Shown here: piece after piece, positions 33,566 through 44,528 of the stretch
Layout of the letters: every line of letters starts with the position of its first letter
How positions within the stretch are numbered: the stretch's first letter is position 1
From: Tupaia tana
Taxonomy: Eukaryota; Chordata; Mammalia; Scandentia; Tupaiidae
Assembly (NCBI GenBank): GCA_026018925.1
Contig: JAKSZU010000025.1
Coordinates: 20,501,391 to 20,565,390 of the forward strand
Length of the DNA stretch: 64,000 nt
Direction: 5' to 3'
Made by a program: the position numbers and the translations under genes
Notes under the pieces: model-generated
The model's database searches: none
Told to the model about the DNA's origin: nothing
What the model saw: the letters and a program-made list of their open reading frames with translations, nothing else

Positions 33566-33922
33566 CCAGGAGACTTTTCACTCTGTGATTCATATCCAGT
33601 CTCAACTGACCAGGACCATGGAGACAAATGCTAAGGACGTTCCCAGGGCATAAAGACATGGCCAAGCCGTGTAGAATCAGAAATCTTGCAAGTTCCTCTC
33701 TCAAATTTCACTTTTCCTAGTTATAAAATAGAATAAAAAGTATTGGATTTCATCAGAATATTGTTCATCATGTGTTTATTACAGGACCTGAAGCTGAACT
33801 TATCAACAATAATTGGGCAGAAGTGATTTCCAAATGGCCACAAAGTTGTAGAGGGGAAAAGCTCAAGTGGCTTCTACATTTTAATTTTTTTTCAGACTGC
33901 ATTGTTTCTTATATAAATAATA
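33566..33922. other. unassigned sequence
   Basis: No gene or recognised repeat. It separates the SINE at 33345 from the mariner-like MITE. Confidence 0.45.
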
Positions 33923-34000
33923 TATTGAGTTGTTGGAAAAGTTATGATGTATTTGTGTACAGATAAATGGAAAAATACATCATTTTCTCACAATGGAATA
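33923..34000. mobile_element. mariner-like palindromic MITE, second copy
   Basis: About 78 bp with inverted ends: 'ggaaaagttatgatgtattt' on the left against 'aaaatacatcattttc' on the right, the outer ends 'tattgagttg' and 'caatggaata'. Flanked by TA. The left half matches the element at 23533-23614 ('ggaaaagtcatgacatatt'). Confidence 0.65.
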
Positions 34001-35194
34001 GAAGCATACATGATATTTATTTATTGTATAATTAGGGCACTTTCTATTTGAAAAGAGTAAATACTTTTATTTCTATACTCTGCTTTTCACTATGTAAACC
34101 TTGTAGATTATTAGAAAAAAAGTTTATTGCTTTTGCTGAAACTGTGGACTACAATAGGCTATAGCGAGAATTTCTCTTACAGACTGAGAGCTTGAAGCTC
34201 AGAACATTATGATTTCAAAGACATGACTGGGATCAAGATACAATAATAATAAATGACAAAGTTAATGGGGTTCAAACATTGAGTGGAACTCTCATTTCTT
34301 TCTTTCTCTTTCTCTCTCTCTTTTTTCCTCAAATGACATGAGTGCCTGGTTTCTATGGTGCTTAAAAGGTTGGTTTCAGCAATTCCAAAAGGTGAAATTG
34401 GAGTTACAGAAAAATAATTCAGACTGGATAAATATCCTTCTACCTGAAAACCCAGTAACTATAGGGCAACATTTTAAAAAATGAGTCTTTAATTTTAAAC
34501 TTAAATTATAATATTGTTTCACTGCTATTTGCTGCAAAGAAATAAAATGCAGTTTGTATTAAGACCTAGGGAAATTAAGTGTATTATGAATAAGACTCAT
34601 TTGTGTGAAGAAAGACAAGCAAAAAATGTATATCATAATTTAGATGCAGAACTGGTGTAGAATTTAAAAATTCAGATTAAAGAATGGTCTTCTGCATTAA
34701 TAGATGTATTTCACGTATTAGAAAGAGTAAATGTATCTATTATACACAATAAAGGCATATTAAGGCTATGTATAAGTGCTATGTGCACATTACATGAATT
34801 AATTACATTGTATATGTTATATATACACACAGAAGCCCAATTTCCAGCTAGAACATGCATTAAATGACTTAATGTAGTCTGATATAAGTGATAAATTTAA
34901 TTTTCAATTATGCAGGATTAAAGTGTTTGTGGTGGTGTCTGAAAGTATCTTTAGCTTTTTAAAATAAGTACACATTAAATGAAAAGAAAAGAGGGTTGTA
35001 AAGTAAAGGTCAAGAATCAAGAATAAGTTCAACTATATTCTGGCCTTTAAAAATTATCTTCTTTGATACTCCTGTGTCTGAGCAGATGATAGTACTTGTG
35101 TCATTATTATTTTCAAGCAAATTTTTTGTTCTTGTTCTTCTTATTTACAAATTTGGTAATAGGCAAATCACTTTTAAAAGCCTATTTATAAATT
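34001..35194. other. unassigned AT-rich sequence
   Basis: No gene recognised. CT-rich patch at 34297-34325. Confidence 0.45.
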
Positions 35195-35456
35195 TTTTGT
35201 TTCGTTTGCTTGTTTTTGAGAGAGATTTTTCTATCCAACACGTGAGCTCGCTGGAGAGACAGAGCCAGAAAACAAGAAATCACCCCCCAGGGGAATGGCC
35301 ACACTGCAATCCCTTCTCCTCCATTCTCCTCTCAGGATCTTGGACATACACACACGCACACCTGGCTTGAGTTTCAAGCCACCAGGTCCAGGTCTTGAAC
35401 CACCATTGAATACATGGTAATTCTGCAACTAAACCATTATGCCATCTGCTGGTCCT
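35195..35456 (-). mobile_element. tSINE-A, antisense, imperfect TSD
   Basis: Minus-strand head 'aggaccagcagatggcataa' (ends 35456), body with 'gggattgcagtgtggccatt' and 'gatttcttg', tail reversed T-rich at 35195-35225. A TSD-like pair, 'aaagcctatttataaat' / 'aaaacctacttataatt', brackets it. CpGs mostly lost. Confidence 0.85.
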
Positions 35457-36734
35457 GAAAACCTACTTATAATTTGTAAGCACCATCAACACAGTACATT
35501 CTATTCATAAGAATCAAAATTGTATTTTTAATGAGAATTACACATTAAGAGATATAAAGTAGAGGTTTATATTAATATATCATTAATGTAAGAGGCTATA
35601 AATGTAAGAATCACTGGATTGGTGCTGGACTTTTAGGCAAGAAGAGGTTTGGCTTAAGAAGGGCAACAATAGGTCAAACCCTAATTTCAGTGCAATAAAT
35701 TCTTGATTTCAACAAAAATTAATGCTTTTTAATACCCCTATTTGACCATAAAATATATAACATCTTCAAGCACAGGAACTCTAATAAATATTGATTGATA
35801 TAAACAGCAATCAGAACTCACTTTATGGGTGATTTACTTCAACAAATAAAAATAGTGAGGTCAGACATTCTTTACGCTGGGGCATGAATGTGCTTCTCAC
35901 CCTGGCAGTACACCTTCTTGTGCCACTCATAGCTGTGTTTTCAGATGGAGGTTGGAAGTTTAAATGGAAAATTTAAAAGGGGAGTGTAAATGCATGATAT
36001 CTATTCTCTTTAAGATCAATCAGCACTTATTTCACTTTCTAAAGTTAAGTAAGGGAATTCGAGAAACTGAAGAATACATGTTTTGAGAGGAACCTGTAAG
36101 ATTTATGGCAAAGGGGCATGTTTGAAATCTGCTAGAGCTGTCCTAGAGCAGTCGGCGCAAGTCATGGCTCAACAGTTACTTCTGAGCCTGTTTGAATGGG
36201 TTAGGCACGGAGTGGTTGGAGGTGGTTACTTATTCCTTAAAAGCTCTAGCACAGGATAATGTAAATATTCAGGAGGCTCCAACAACAGGATGTCAAAACA
36301 CAGATTTCACTGGACAAGTTAAACAGTCGAGGAAGATGTTATCCAAGGCTATTGCAATGGGAGAGGGAGATCAGAACTCAGTCTGAACTCTACTCTGCTG
36401 AAGAAAGTCTGGGAAGATCTTTAATTGCTGGCGTGAGAAGAAACACAATTCACCTGTTTGTTAATAAACAGTACCCCATGAACAAGCAAATTTTTCACAT
36501 CCTTGTAAAGGCAAGAATTATGTTTAAACTGGTCTTGGAGCCAGTCTCTTACCCAAACTAGGCTCCTATCTCATCATATCACTGGGTGTTATCTTACTTG
36601 TTACTTATATGTCAAAGATGGGGTACTTGCAAAGGACACCCCTGTGTTGTTAAACTAGAAGCTTTTTTTAAGAAATTTGCATCTTCAAGAGTCAGAGAAT
36701 AAACTTATAAGTTATTATCTGTGAGTGTGTGTGT
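35457..36734. other. unassigned sequence, possibly an old retroelement
   Basis: No gene recognised. 36120-36560 is less AT-rich and contains two overlapping short frames (36192-36386 and 36352-36561) with no recognisable domain. Confidence 0.35.
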
Positions 36735-36893
36735 GCATGCATAGGATAGAAAGACAGAATCTTGCTATTTCATGATCCTCCTGCATCTGCATTAAGAGTA
36801 GCAGCTTTTTAGATTTAGGAACCAAACCTGGGCCTCTCATGCAGCCTCAGCCTACGAAGCGACAGCTTCCAGGGCACACTGCTGTGGCAGGGA
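36735..36893 (-). mobile_element. dimeric 7SL-derived SINE, antisense, internally deleted
   Basis: Plus-strand text 'gacagaatcttgctattt' and 'gatcctcctgcatctgc' is the antisense of an Alu-like right arm. It is followed by 'aacctgggcctctcatgcag' and 'cctcagcctacgaagc', the antisense of a left arm with the signature also seen at 61364-61390. Two arms in tandem imply a dimer. Confidence 0.6.
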
Positions 36894-38790
36894 CACGTTT
36901 TCTAAATTAAGTGTTCTACATAAATAGAAGTCAGGGCGTCAAGTCAGATAAAAGGCGATCTGAAGTTTAGTCACAATAAGAAGAAGATTAAGGTCCTGTT
37001 GGTTACCATCTTTGGTGCAATTTATGTTACAATCACAGCCGGGCAGCCTAAGGCTCTGTTGGAGTGTTCCCAGAGGCGGTCACTTATAATTTGAGGCAAG
37101 ATCAGGAAATAAACAACAGCATGACTGACTGTCCTGTGACTCCTCGAGCTGACAGACCAGTTGATGGGCATGTGGCGAGGTGCTGTTTGAGTTCTTCCAG
37201 AGATGAGAGGAGATATTTAAAAGACAGAGCATTTCCAACAATTAAATCAATGGAGAGCCATGCCAATGTAATTGCATTTAAAGAATGATAAGGTATTTCA
37301 CAGTCTTGGGCTACAGAGACTTGGAAGATACATACTAATTTGCACTGTTCTATGTTTTTTTTTTTTTACTTAATTGAGTAAATTGAATCATTTCAGAAAA
37401 GTAATTTTTCCCATTATGAAGTCCTGATTTACATATCACCTTCAATTACAATTACAAAATGCTCTCATATATACTTGTCTCTGTTAGACCTTCTTCTTTA
37501 ATTTAAACAATTCTTAGTTTTCTTTTCTTATTTTCTGATTTACAGCATAAATTAGAAAAAAATACTCTCTTTTTACCAGAGCAACAAAAACCAGACCAGA
37601 ATGAAGAGATAGCTGTTAATTATTGAGCAGAGACATAAGTCTTCCAGAATCCTTGCAGAAATGTCTCTTTGTTTTAAGAATTGGACAATCTTAACCAGCT
37701 TCTCTTCTCACTGTGGAATTTGTCATATATTTAACATACTCTTTGTCTCTAAGAGAGAAAGTTTAACATGAAGAGTTTCTTAACTTATCCAATATTTGTT
37801 GTTCTTAATGTATGAGAATATATTGTAGAACTAGGCCTATACGGCTCCAAGTTAGAAAAATAATGTAGTTCGAATCACTTAGCATTGTTCCATAGAGAGA
37901 AACAAACCTCTAGAGTTTATTGTGGAAAAACAGATAAAGCAAATATCTTGTAAATGAATAACATGGGGCTAGACCTACCAACAGGTAAGTCCTCCTCCTT
38001 GAAGAAACCAGTTGATAGCATAAAGAAGCTCATTTCAGAAAGAAAAGAAGCAAGAGATAGGGCCTATCTCTTTCTGCTTTTGAAGTTAAAAAAAGAAAAA
38101 AATATATATAGTCCATGACTTTCAACCCCTTTATCAATTCTTCTAAGAAATATTATGCCATAGTGATCTTGAGGGAATTTAGAATAAGTGGAAAAACATG
38201 TCATGAAAGTCATGATTTTTAAAAATGTTAGAAATTTATGGAAGTTTGAGGAACATTTTAGCCAAATTGGTTCACTTTTGTATTAACTTTTTAGGTGTAT
38301 GCTGGACTTACATATCATAAGTAGATACCTAATTAAGTTCAAAGTAGCTCTTCCACAAAGTAAAATAAAATTATATGTAATAAAAGAGGTAAAACTAGGA
38401 AAAGAGGGTTTTTTGTTTAGTTTTATGTAATACAGGATTGGATATTAAAATTCATAATACCTTTGAGTCAATGAAATATGCAAAATTGTAATAATATCAA
38501 TGTTGTGCTTATTTTGAACAAGATATACATATTTTTGAAGTCTTTTTTTACTTTTTTGACAAATCAGTCAAAATGAAAAAATTCTTAGAAGCAAATATTA
38601 GGCATTTTAATTAATATTATTATAAATGAAACGAAGGGGATGTTTTTGGTCTATCTAGTGTATAAATACAACCTCATCTATCTTCTCAAATGATTTTCTC
38701 TAGAACTTCTGAATTGCTTATGAGTTTCTAAAGTTTGTGAACACACAAGTATTTTTTTCATAAATACTCAAGAATAAGTTCTCAAGAGTA
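36894..38790. other. unassigned sequence
   Basis: No gene recognised. 36940-37290 is slightly GC-richer with a 74-codon frame (37064-37288) that shows no recognisable domain. The rest is AT-rich. Confidence 0.4.
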
Positions 38791-38805
38791 GCTAATGCAA
38801 TTTTT

Positions 38806-39069
38806 TTTTTTTTTTGAGAGGTTTTTTCGCTATAGGGCGCGTGCGCTCGCCAGACAGACAGAGAGAGACATAGAGACAGAAAGCGAGAAATCACCCCCCA
38901 GGGGGGATGGTCACGCCGCAATCCCTTCTCCTCCATTCTCCTCTCGGGATCTTGGGCACGCACGCACACGCACCCGGCGTGAGTTGTAAGCCACCGGGTC
39001 CGAGACGCGAACCGCGGTCGACTACGTGGGAGTCCAGCGACATAGCCATTACGCTAACTGCTGGTTCCC
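38806..39069 (-). mobile_element. very young CpG-rich tSINE-A, perfect 15-bp TSD
   Basis: TSD 'gctaatgcaattttt' at 38791-38805 and 39070-39084. Sequence almost identical to 29134-29404, with the same extra A at the start ('gggaaccagcag'), 'ggtggcttacaactcacg' and 'gcgtgaccatcc'. Intact A- and B-box-like motifs suggest it could be transcribed by Pol III. Confidence 0.96.
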
Positions 39070-39137
39070 GCTAATGCAATTTTTAAAAGGGGTACCAGGA
39101 AGGTAGACGTGTCTCACCATTAATGCAAATACAGCGG

Positions 39138-39380
39138 TGGGGCCAGCCTAGAGCACATTGATTATGTACTCTGCAAGGACAGTCCGATCCTCCATGGCTG
39201 ACCATGGTTGCAATCTCAGTCCCAGTGGCTTGAAAAACAACTCAGGCACATGTGTGTGTGTGCCCAACATCTTGATGTAACGGAGGAGTGAAGGAGAAGG
39301 TACTGCAGTGTGCCCATTCCCCATTGGAGGGATTCTTTCTCTCTCCAGCAAGTGCATGCACCCGTTGACAATCACAGATA
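39138..39380 (+). mobile_element. older tSINE-A
   Basis: 'ggggccagcctagagcac' head, 'ggttgcaatctcagtcccag', 'gtgtgtgtgcccaacatc', 'actgcagtgtgcccattcc', and 'cagcaagtgcatgcaccc'. Inverted relative to the young copy that ends about 70 bp upstream. Confidence 0.82.
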
Positions 39381-39552
39381 TAATAATATCATATATTATT
39401 TATATAATGATATCGGTAATTGTATCATTTTAGAAATATTTATGTTATCTATATAAAATTAAATAATGTGATTCTGGTAGCAAGGAAAGCATACAGATTA
39501 ATCAAGAAGTGAAAACCTAAATATCATTTAATAAAGTTAGTAATTTTTTTTT

Positions 39553-39803
39553 GAGAGGCTTTTGCTATAGGGTGTGTGCGTTCGCCAGACAGACAGAGAG
39601 AGACAGAGAGACAGAAAGCAAGAAATCACCCCCCAGGGGTGATGGCCACACCGCAATCCCTTCTCCTCCATTCTCCTCTTGGGATCTTGGGCACACACAC
39701 ACACAAGCCTGGCATGAGTTTTAAGCCACCGGGTCTGGGACACGAACCGTGGTCAACTACATGGGAGTCCAGCGACATAGCCATTATGCTAACAGCTGGT
39801 CCC
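39553..39803 (-). mobile_element. young tSINE-A, antisense, with TSD
   Basis: TSD 'aataaagttagtaatt' (from 39530) repeated from 39804. Minus-strand head 'gggaccagctgttagcataa', B-box-like 'ggttcgtgtcccagac', complete body. Some CpGs already lost. Confidence 0.93.
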
Positions 39804-39819
39804 AATAAAGTTAGTAATT

Positions 39820-40267
39820 TTTTTTTAATTGACTCTTTTTCTGAGGTAAAATACATTCCTTTCTCTATCTCATTTCATTTTCAAAAAAATAAGATCCTAA
39901 AATCTAAACAGTATTAAAAAAAGAACACTGAGGGAATTAAAAATAAATTTAGAAAAATATGTTAATATTTTGGAACACACATTTAAAAAATAAAATAATA
40001 AACTCAGTAAGGAAGAGAAAAATAAACTTACTAAATCATAATTTCATATATGCAGCCCAATATCTCAAAAAATATTTGCAACAGCATTAGATTCTCCAAA
40101 GAACATGAACCTGATTATGAACTGAACATGCAAGGGACCCAGGTTGTGTGTGCTCATAAACCATATCCTCCTTCTCCTGGCCGACCCATGGAAAAGTCAT
40201 CCTCTGTGAAAACAGTCCCTGCTGCCAAAAATGTGGGGGACCCATGCTCTACATGTACCAGAGGATT
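39820..40267. other. unassigned sequence
   Basis: No gene recognised. The frame starting at 40050 runs on into the next SINE. Its first part (40050-40275) has no recognisable domain. Confidence 0.4.
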
Positions 40268-40279
40268 AAAAGACTTTAG

Positions 40280-40544
40280 TTTTTTTTTTTTTTTGAGAGG
40301 TTTTTGCTATAGGGCGCGTGCGCTCGCCAGACAGACAGAGAGAGACAGAGAGACAGAAAACGAGAAATCACCCCCCCAGGGACAATGGCCACACCGCAAT
40401 CCCTTCTTCTCCATTCTCCTCTCGGGATCTTGGGCACGTACGCACACGCCCGGCGTGAGTTTTAAGCCACCGGGTCTGGGACGCGAACTGTGGTCGACTA
40501 CGTGGGATTCCAGCTACATAGCCATTACGCTAACTGCTGGTCCC
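40280..40544 (-). mobile_element. young tSINE-A, antisense, perfect 12-bp TSD
   Basis: TSD 'aaaagactttag' at 40268-40279 and 40545-40556. Minus-strand head 'gggaccagcagttagcgtaa', CpG-rich 'gcgagcgcacgcgccctata' and an intact body. It supplies the second half of the 168-codon frame at 40050-40556. Confidence 0.95.
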
Positions 40545-40556
40545 AAAAGACTTTAG

Positions 40557-41437
40557 AATTTCTGTGAAGAAATTAAATATGCATGTTTGGACAAGAGCAT
40601 CAATGAAACTAACATTAGAAGGACATAAAATGCCCCAAACTTGAAGCTATCAATGACTGATATATTTAGATTTTTTTGCTTAATACTATATGTTTCACTT
40701 TACCTATTTTCTCCATAATCAGGTGGTATGAGGAAGATAGGTTAATTTCTTAAATAAATAATAAACTGACACCGTAAGAGATATGACAGATGAATATCCT
40801 ATTGCACCAACTGGAGTGATAGAGCCATCTTTATGTAGAGATGTGGGATAAGTCTATATATCACAAAATATTACTGCAACTGAATTTTAAAATGATTAAC
40901 ATATATTAGTTTAAAAGGGAAAAATATTTTAGGAAGAGAGAAAATCAAAAATATCCTCATATGGCTTCAAGATGGATGTATCTGTTGGATATGTGTCAAT
41001 GTAGAAAGATGGCAGGGGGAATTTGGGACAAATTATCTGTGAAGTGAATTTCCTATAAAACATTACAAGACTTCATTTTTTTCTCATAGTTTTAGAAATT
41101 GTATTAAAGACAAAATTTTGAACACCTCTTAATTATAAATCTTTCCTTAGTAAACATGTAATTATTTCTCTGAACAAAAACATAATAACCATTGACAACC
41201 ATCAACCCAATAGCTTGTTTTCTCTTTCTTTATTCCAGCTGTCAACAAGGAGTGAAGATGAGTTTGAGCAATGACATCTCATGTGAAATTGTACTTCTTT
41301 GAGAACTGCAGATGTAAATCCACAAACGGCCACCTGGAATTGGAAAAATAAACAGTATCAAAGAACCAATTTCTACTCATGTATTATGCAAACTAGTTAG
41401 CATACAGCAATTATCAAACTTTAAGAGACATACCATC
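40557..41437. other. unassigned AT-rich sequence
   Basis: I see no gene and no recognised repeat. Confidence 0.45.
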
Positions 41438-41534
41438 GGGGCCAGCAGGTGGTGTAGTGGTTAAGGTGCTGGACTCCCACATGGTCAACCATGATTTGAG
41501 TCCCGGATCCATCGGCTTGAAACTCATGACAGGT

Positions 41535-41570
<36 letters not shown>

Positions 41571-41715
41571 CAAAAAATCCAGGAGGAGAATGGAGAAGGG
41601 ATTGCTACATGGCCATCCCCCTGGGGTGTCATTTGTTGCTTTCTCTTTCACTCTTTCCCTCTGTCTCGTTCCTCTCTGGTGAGTGCTCTATGGCAAAAAA
41701 TAACCTTAAAAAAGA
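41438..41715 (+). mobile_element. tSINE-A with expanded (GT)n
   Basis: Head 'ggggccagcaggtggtgtag', B-box-like 'gatttgagtcccgg', then (GT)n at 41537-41567 grown from the 'gtgtgcgtgcg' segment, body 'gggattgctacatggccatc' and end 'gtgctctatggcaaaaa'. The head variant is closer to tSINE-B than to young A copies. Confidence 0.9.
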
Positions 41716-42867
41716 GAGAAAGACCACTTACAACTCAATATGCCTTGGTGTGGGAATGCTTTGGACATTTTTCTACTTATAAAAACAAACGAGAAGAATC
41801 AATGAGAAAAGGACACAGTATCCTGAAACAGTATTTCCATTTGACAATATCTCAACAGATATAATAGGTTCACGACTGAGTTTAATTATCATTTTCTCTC
41901 TCTCTCTTTCTCTCTCTCCTTATTTTTCTTTTTACCTGCCAGTCTAGTGATAGTATCCTTTTGACAACACAAGGACTTTTAAAAGTAGTAAAAGGTAACA
42001 TCAGTCTGTTCCTCAACTTTGTTAGTAAGCTTAAATGCACTGTATTTTTCAGATCAAATAATCTTACCTTTTAAAATGTTTGAACTGAAGGAGCTTTTGT
42101 TGAGGTCTTGTGACTCACCAAAGTTGGTGGTATAAAAGTGATAGCAGCAGTTGCAGGAGGGTGGCCACTGGGGATAGGAATAGAAACCTACACCGCACTA
42201 CTTGATTCAGCTCTTGAAAAGGGTTCTGCAAGTTATCAAAAATATTTCAAAAGCCACTGCGGATACATTTTTAGAGGTATAAAACGCTGTGCAGGAGAAT
42301 CAGCTTAATCAAGACCCCGGGGAGGGGAAGGATAGTGAAAAGTATATTGCCGAAGGCACAAGCAAGAGTAGCATCATGTCATCTGACCTGGCTGGAAGGC
42401 AGAGGGAAACAGAAATGGACGCTGGATACCGTGACGTTCATCGAAGACCTGCACAGACAGCAAAGTGTGCAGTTGCCTGAGTCAGCATTCTCCAAAGCAA
42501 CAGGCCAATGGAGGACCTTTCTCCTCCTCTCGCATTCTCTCTACCTAAAGACTTACCTATGCATCTATTTACTTAGCAGGGCAGTCATGGCTCTCGGCAC
42601 ATTCGTAATATGTAGGGCAGGCTGGAAATTCATGTGAGGCATTCCTGCTGTAGCCTTAACTATGAGTTCTCCAGGGCTGCATTGGGTAGCAGTCTTGAAG
42701 ACAATTTTTTTGTCTTTGAAAAAACATCAAGTTGTTGCTCTTAACGTTTTCAACTGATTGGGCTAGACCCTAGACCCACTCGTGTTATGAATGTTAATCT
42801 GCTTTACTGAAAGTCTATTGATTTACATGTTAATTTCATTTGAAATATAATGGCATGGTCCAGTCTT
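41716..42867. other. unassigned sequence
   Basis: No gene recognised. CT-rich patch at 41893-41920. Overlapping frames 42289-42480 and 42335-42637 have ordinary composition and no recognisable domain. 42120-42660 is somewhat GC-richer. Confidence 0.4.
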
Positions 42868-43140
42868 TCTTTTTTTTTTTGTTTTTTTAGAGAAATATTT
42901 TTGCTATAGGGTACATGTGCTAGCTAAAGAGATAGAGACAGAGAGATAGAAAGTGAGAAATAGCCCCCCTCCAGGGGTAATGGCCATGCCACAATCCCTT
43001 CTCCTCCACTATACTCTTGGAATCTTGGGCACAGACACGCAGGTACTCAGTGTGAGTTTTAAGCCACAGGGGTCAGGCCTCAGACTGTGATTGACTACAT
43101 GAAAATCCAGAGACATAACCATTATGTCGTCTTCTGATCC
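42868..43140 (-). mobile_element. tSINE-A, antisense, diverged
   Basis: T-rich reversed tail, then 'ttttgctatagggtacatgt', 'gtgagaaatagcccccc', 'ccacaatcccttctcctcc', 'ttgggcacagacacg' and the head end 'ggatcagaagacgacataat' when reversed. CpGs largely lost. Confidence 0.85.
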
Positions 43141-43309
43141 TTATTTTTTTCCTTAAGTTCATTGTTTCCTCCTAGATTTCCAATCTCTGTTTCTTTGACT
43201 GTTCCTTTCTCTCGCCCTCTTTTTTTTCAAGTGACTTGGAAGACGTGATTAACAAGAGCAGTCCTTTATTCCTTTTTCTTTTTATTCATGATGGAACACA
43301 AGCACATTT

Positions 43310-43424
43310 ATTTGAGAGTGAGAGAGAGAGACAGAGATACATAGAGAGAGAGAGAGAGAGACGAGCATCCTCCACAGGGTCTGGTCACACCGTGACTCCA
43401 TTCGTTCAGTCCTCCAGCTCATCA
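43310..43424 (-). mobile_element. possible diverged SINE piece with (GA)n
   Basis: (GA)-rich tract at 43317-43362 followed by 'ctggtcacaccgtgactcc', which resembles the reversed 'ggccatcc/gggattgcgg' region of tSINE-A. It leads directly into the 36-bp minisatellite. Confidence 0.4.
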
Positions 43425-43604
43425 AATCATGGACACGCACACTTCCCTGGCATGTTTCAGGGCCACGCACTCATACATGTGCCTGGCATGTCTCAGGTTT
43501 GGACACTTATCCACATGGTTGGTGTGTTTCAGGGCTAGATGCTCACACATGTGCCCAACATGTTTCAGGGTTGGATACTCACACATGTGCCTGGTTTATT
43601 TCAG
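43424..43604 (+). repeat. 36-bp minisatellite, five copies
   Basis: The marker 'tttcag' (once 'tctcag') lies at 43455, 43491, 43527, 43563 and 43599, exactly 36 bp apart. Units read like 'ctcacacatgtgcctggc' plus 'atgtttcagggttgga'. Because 36 is a multiple of three, both overlapping frames look like 12-residue repeats. No sign of a gene. Confidence 0.95.
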
Positions 43605-43904
43605 AGCCATTAGTGGCCGTGTGAGATCTGACTTCTCCTGAGCTGTGTGTTACCTCTGTGGCCCAGAGCAGCCTTACTTTGACTATTTTTTGACCAGTGG
43701 ACTGACTGTGGACCTTGTGAAGACCAGGCCCTTCTCTCCTCTTCACAGCTCTGTAACCAGCATGGCCCTATCATAAGGTAGATGCTTGGTACGTATTTGA
43801 TATAGATTTTGTTTCTTCCTTAATGCAGAATCTTTGTTGTCCCCTCCGCTGTTAAATTAGGATAGCATTAATTTTGTGGGGGTTGCTGTTGTTCTTGTTG
43901 TTGT
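43605..43904. other. unassigned sequence
   Basis: I see no gene. A (GTT)-like patch lies at 43880-43906. Confidence 0.45.
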
Positions 43905-44113
43905 AGATTTGTTTAGATGGAATTTCAGGGCTCGTGATTCTGTTGCATCAGGCTCCTAGCTGGAATTGCAAGCACACACCCCTACACCAGGCTCTCTTGT
44001 AGACAGGGTCTCACTATATTGTCCAGGAAGCCTTGAAAAAAGAAGCCAAGAAACCACCCACCTTGGCTTCCCCAAGTTGCTGGGATTGAACACACACATC
44101 ACCGTGCTCAACA
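43905..44113 (-). mobile_element. dimeric 7SL-derived (Alu-like) SINE, antisense
   Basis: Antisense Alu-like blocks: right arm 'catcaggctcctagctgg' and 'cacccctacaccaggct', then left arm 'agacagggtctcactatatt', 'cacccaccttggcttcccc' and 'gttgctgggattgaacac'. The order, right arm then left arm on this strand, is that of a dimer like primate Alu. 7SL-derived SINEs are known only in Euarchontoglires, which is the strongest taxonomic hint in the window. Confidence 0.78.
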
Positions 44114-44235
44114 TTTTAATTTTATTCATTTTTAATACTTGTATCAAAGGCACACAATAGCATCTTTTTTCAAAACTGATTTTACTTGGGCTATCAAATA
44201 TAAAGTGAAACATAAATGCAAACTTTATTTTTTCT

Positions 44236-44512
44236 TTTTTTTTTTTTTTTTTTTTTTTTTGGAGAGGTTTTTGCTATAGGGCGCGTGCGCTCGCCAGACA
44301 GACAGAGAGAGACAGAAAGATAGAAAGCAGGAAATCACCCCCCAGGGGGGATGGCCACGCCACAATCCCTTCTCCTCCATTCTCCTCTCGGGATCTTGGG
44401 CACGCACGCACACGCGCCCGGCGTGAGTTTAAGCCACCGGGTCCGGGACTCGAACCGCGGTCGACTACGTGGGAATCCAGTGACATAGCCATTACGCTAA
44501 CTGCTGGTCCCG
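44236..44512 (-). mobile_element. young CpG-rich tSINE-A, perfect 16-bp TSD
   Basis: TSD 'aaactttattttttct' at 44220-44235 and 44513-44528. Minus-strand head 'gggaccagcagttagcgtaa', B-box-like 'ggttcgagtcccggac', CpG-rich 'cacgccgggcgcgtgtgcg', long poly(A) (read as T at 44236-44260). Intact Pol III promoter motifs. Confidence 0.96.
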
Positions 44513-44528
44513 AAACTTTATTTTTTCT

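Noticed and set aside
40050-40556. 168-codon open frame, longest in the window
   Set aside because: Its second half is translated antisense tSINE-A (40280-40544) and its first part has no recognisable domain. The join depends on a recent insertion.
42289-42637. Two overlapping frames of 63 and 100 codons
   Set aside because: No recognisable domain, no splice signals I can support, and overlapping frames without codon bias. Insufficient for a gene call.
43424-43604. CRISPR-like regularly spaced repeats
   Set aside because: Units are directly adjacent with no unique spacers, and the DNA is clearly mammalian.
43236-43641. Protein with 12-residue repeats
   Set aside because: The frames come from an exact 36-bp minisatellite and two frames are open at once, as expected from a multiple-of-three period rather than coding.
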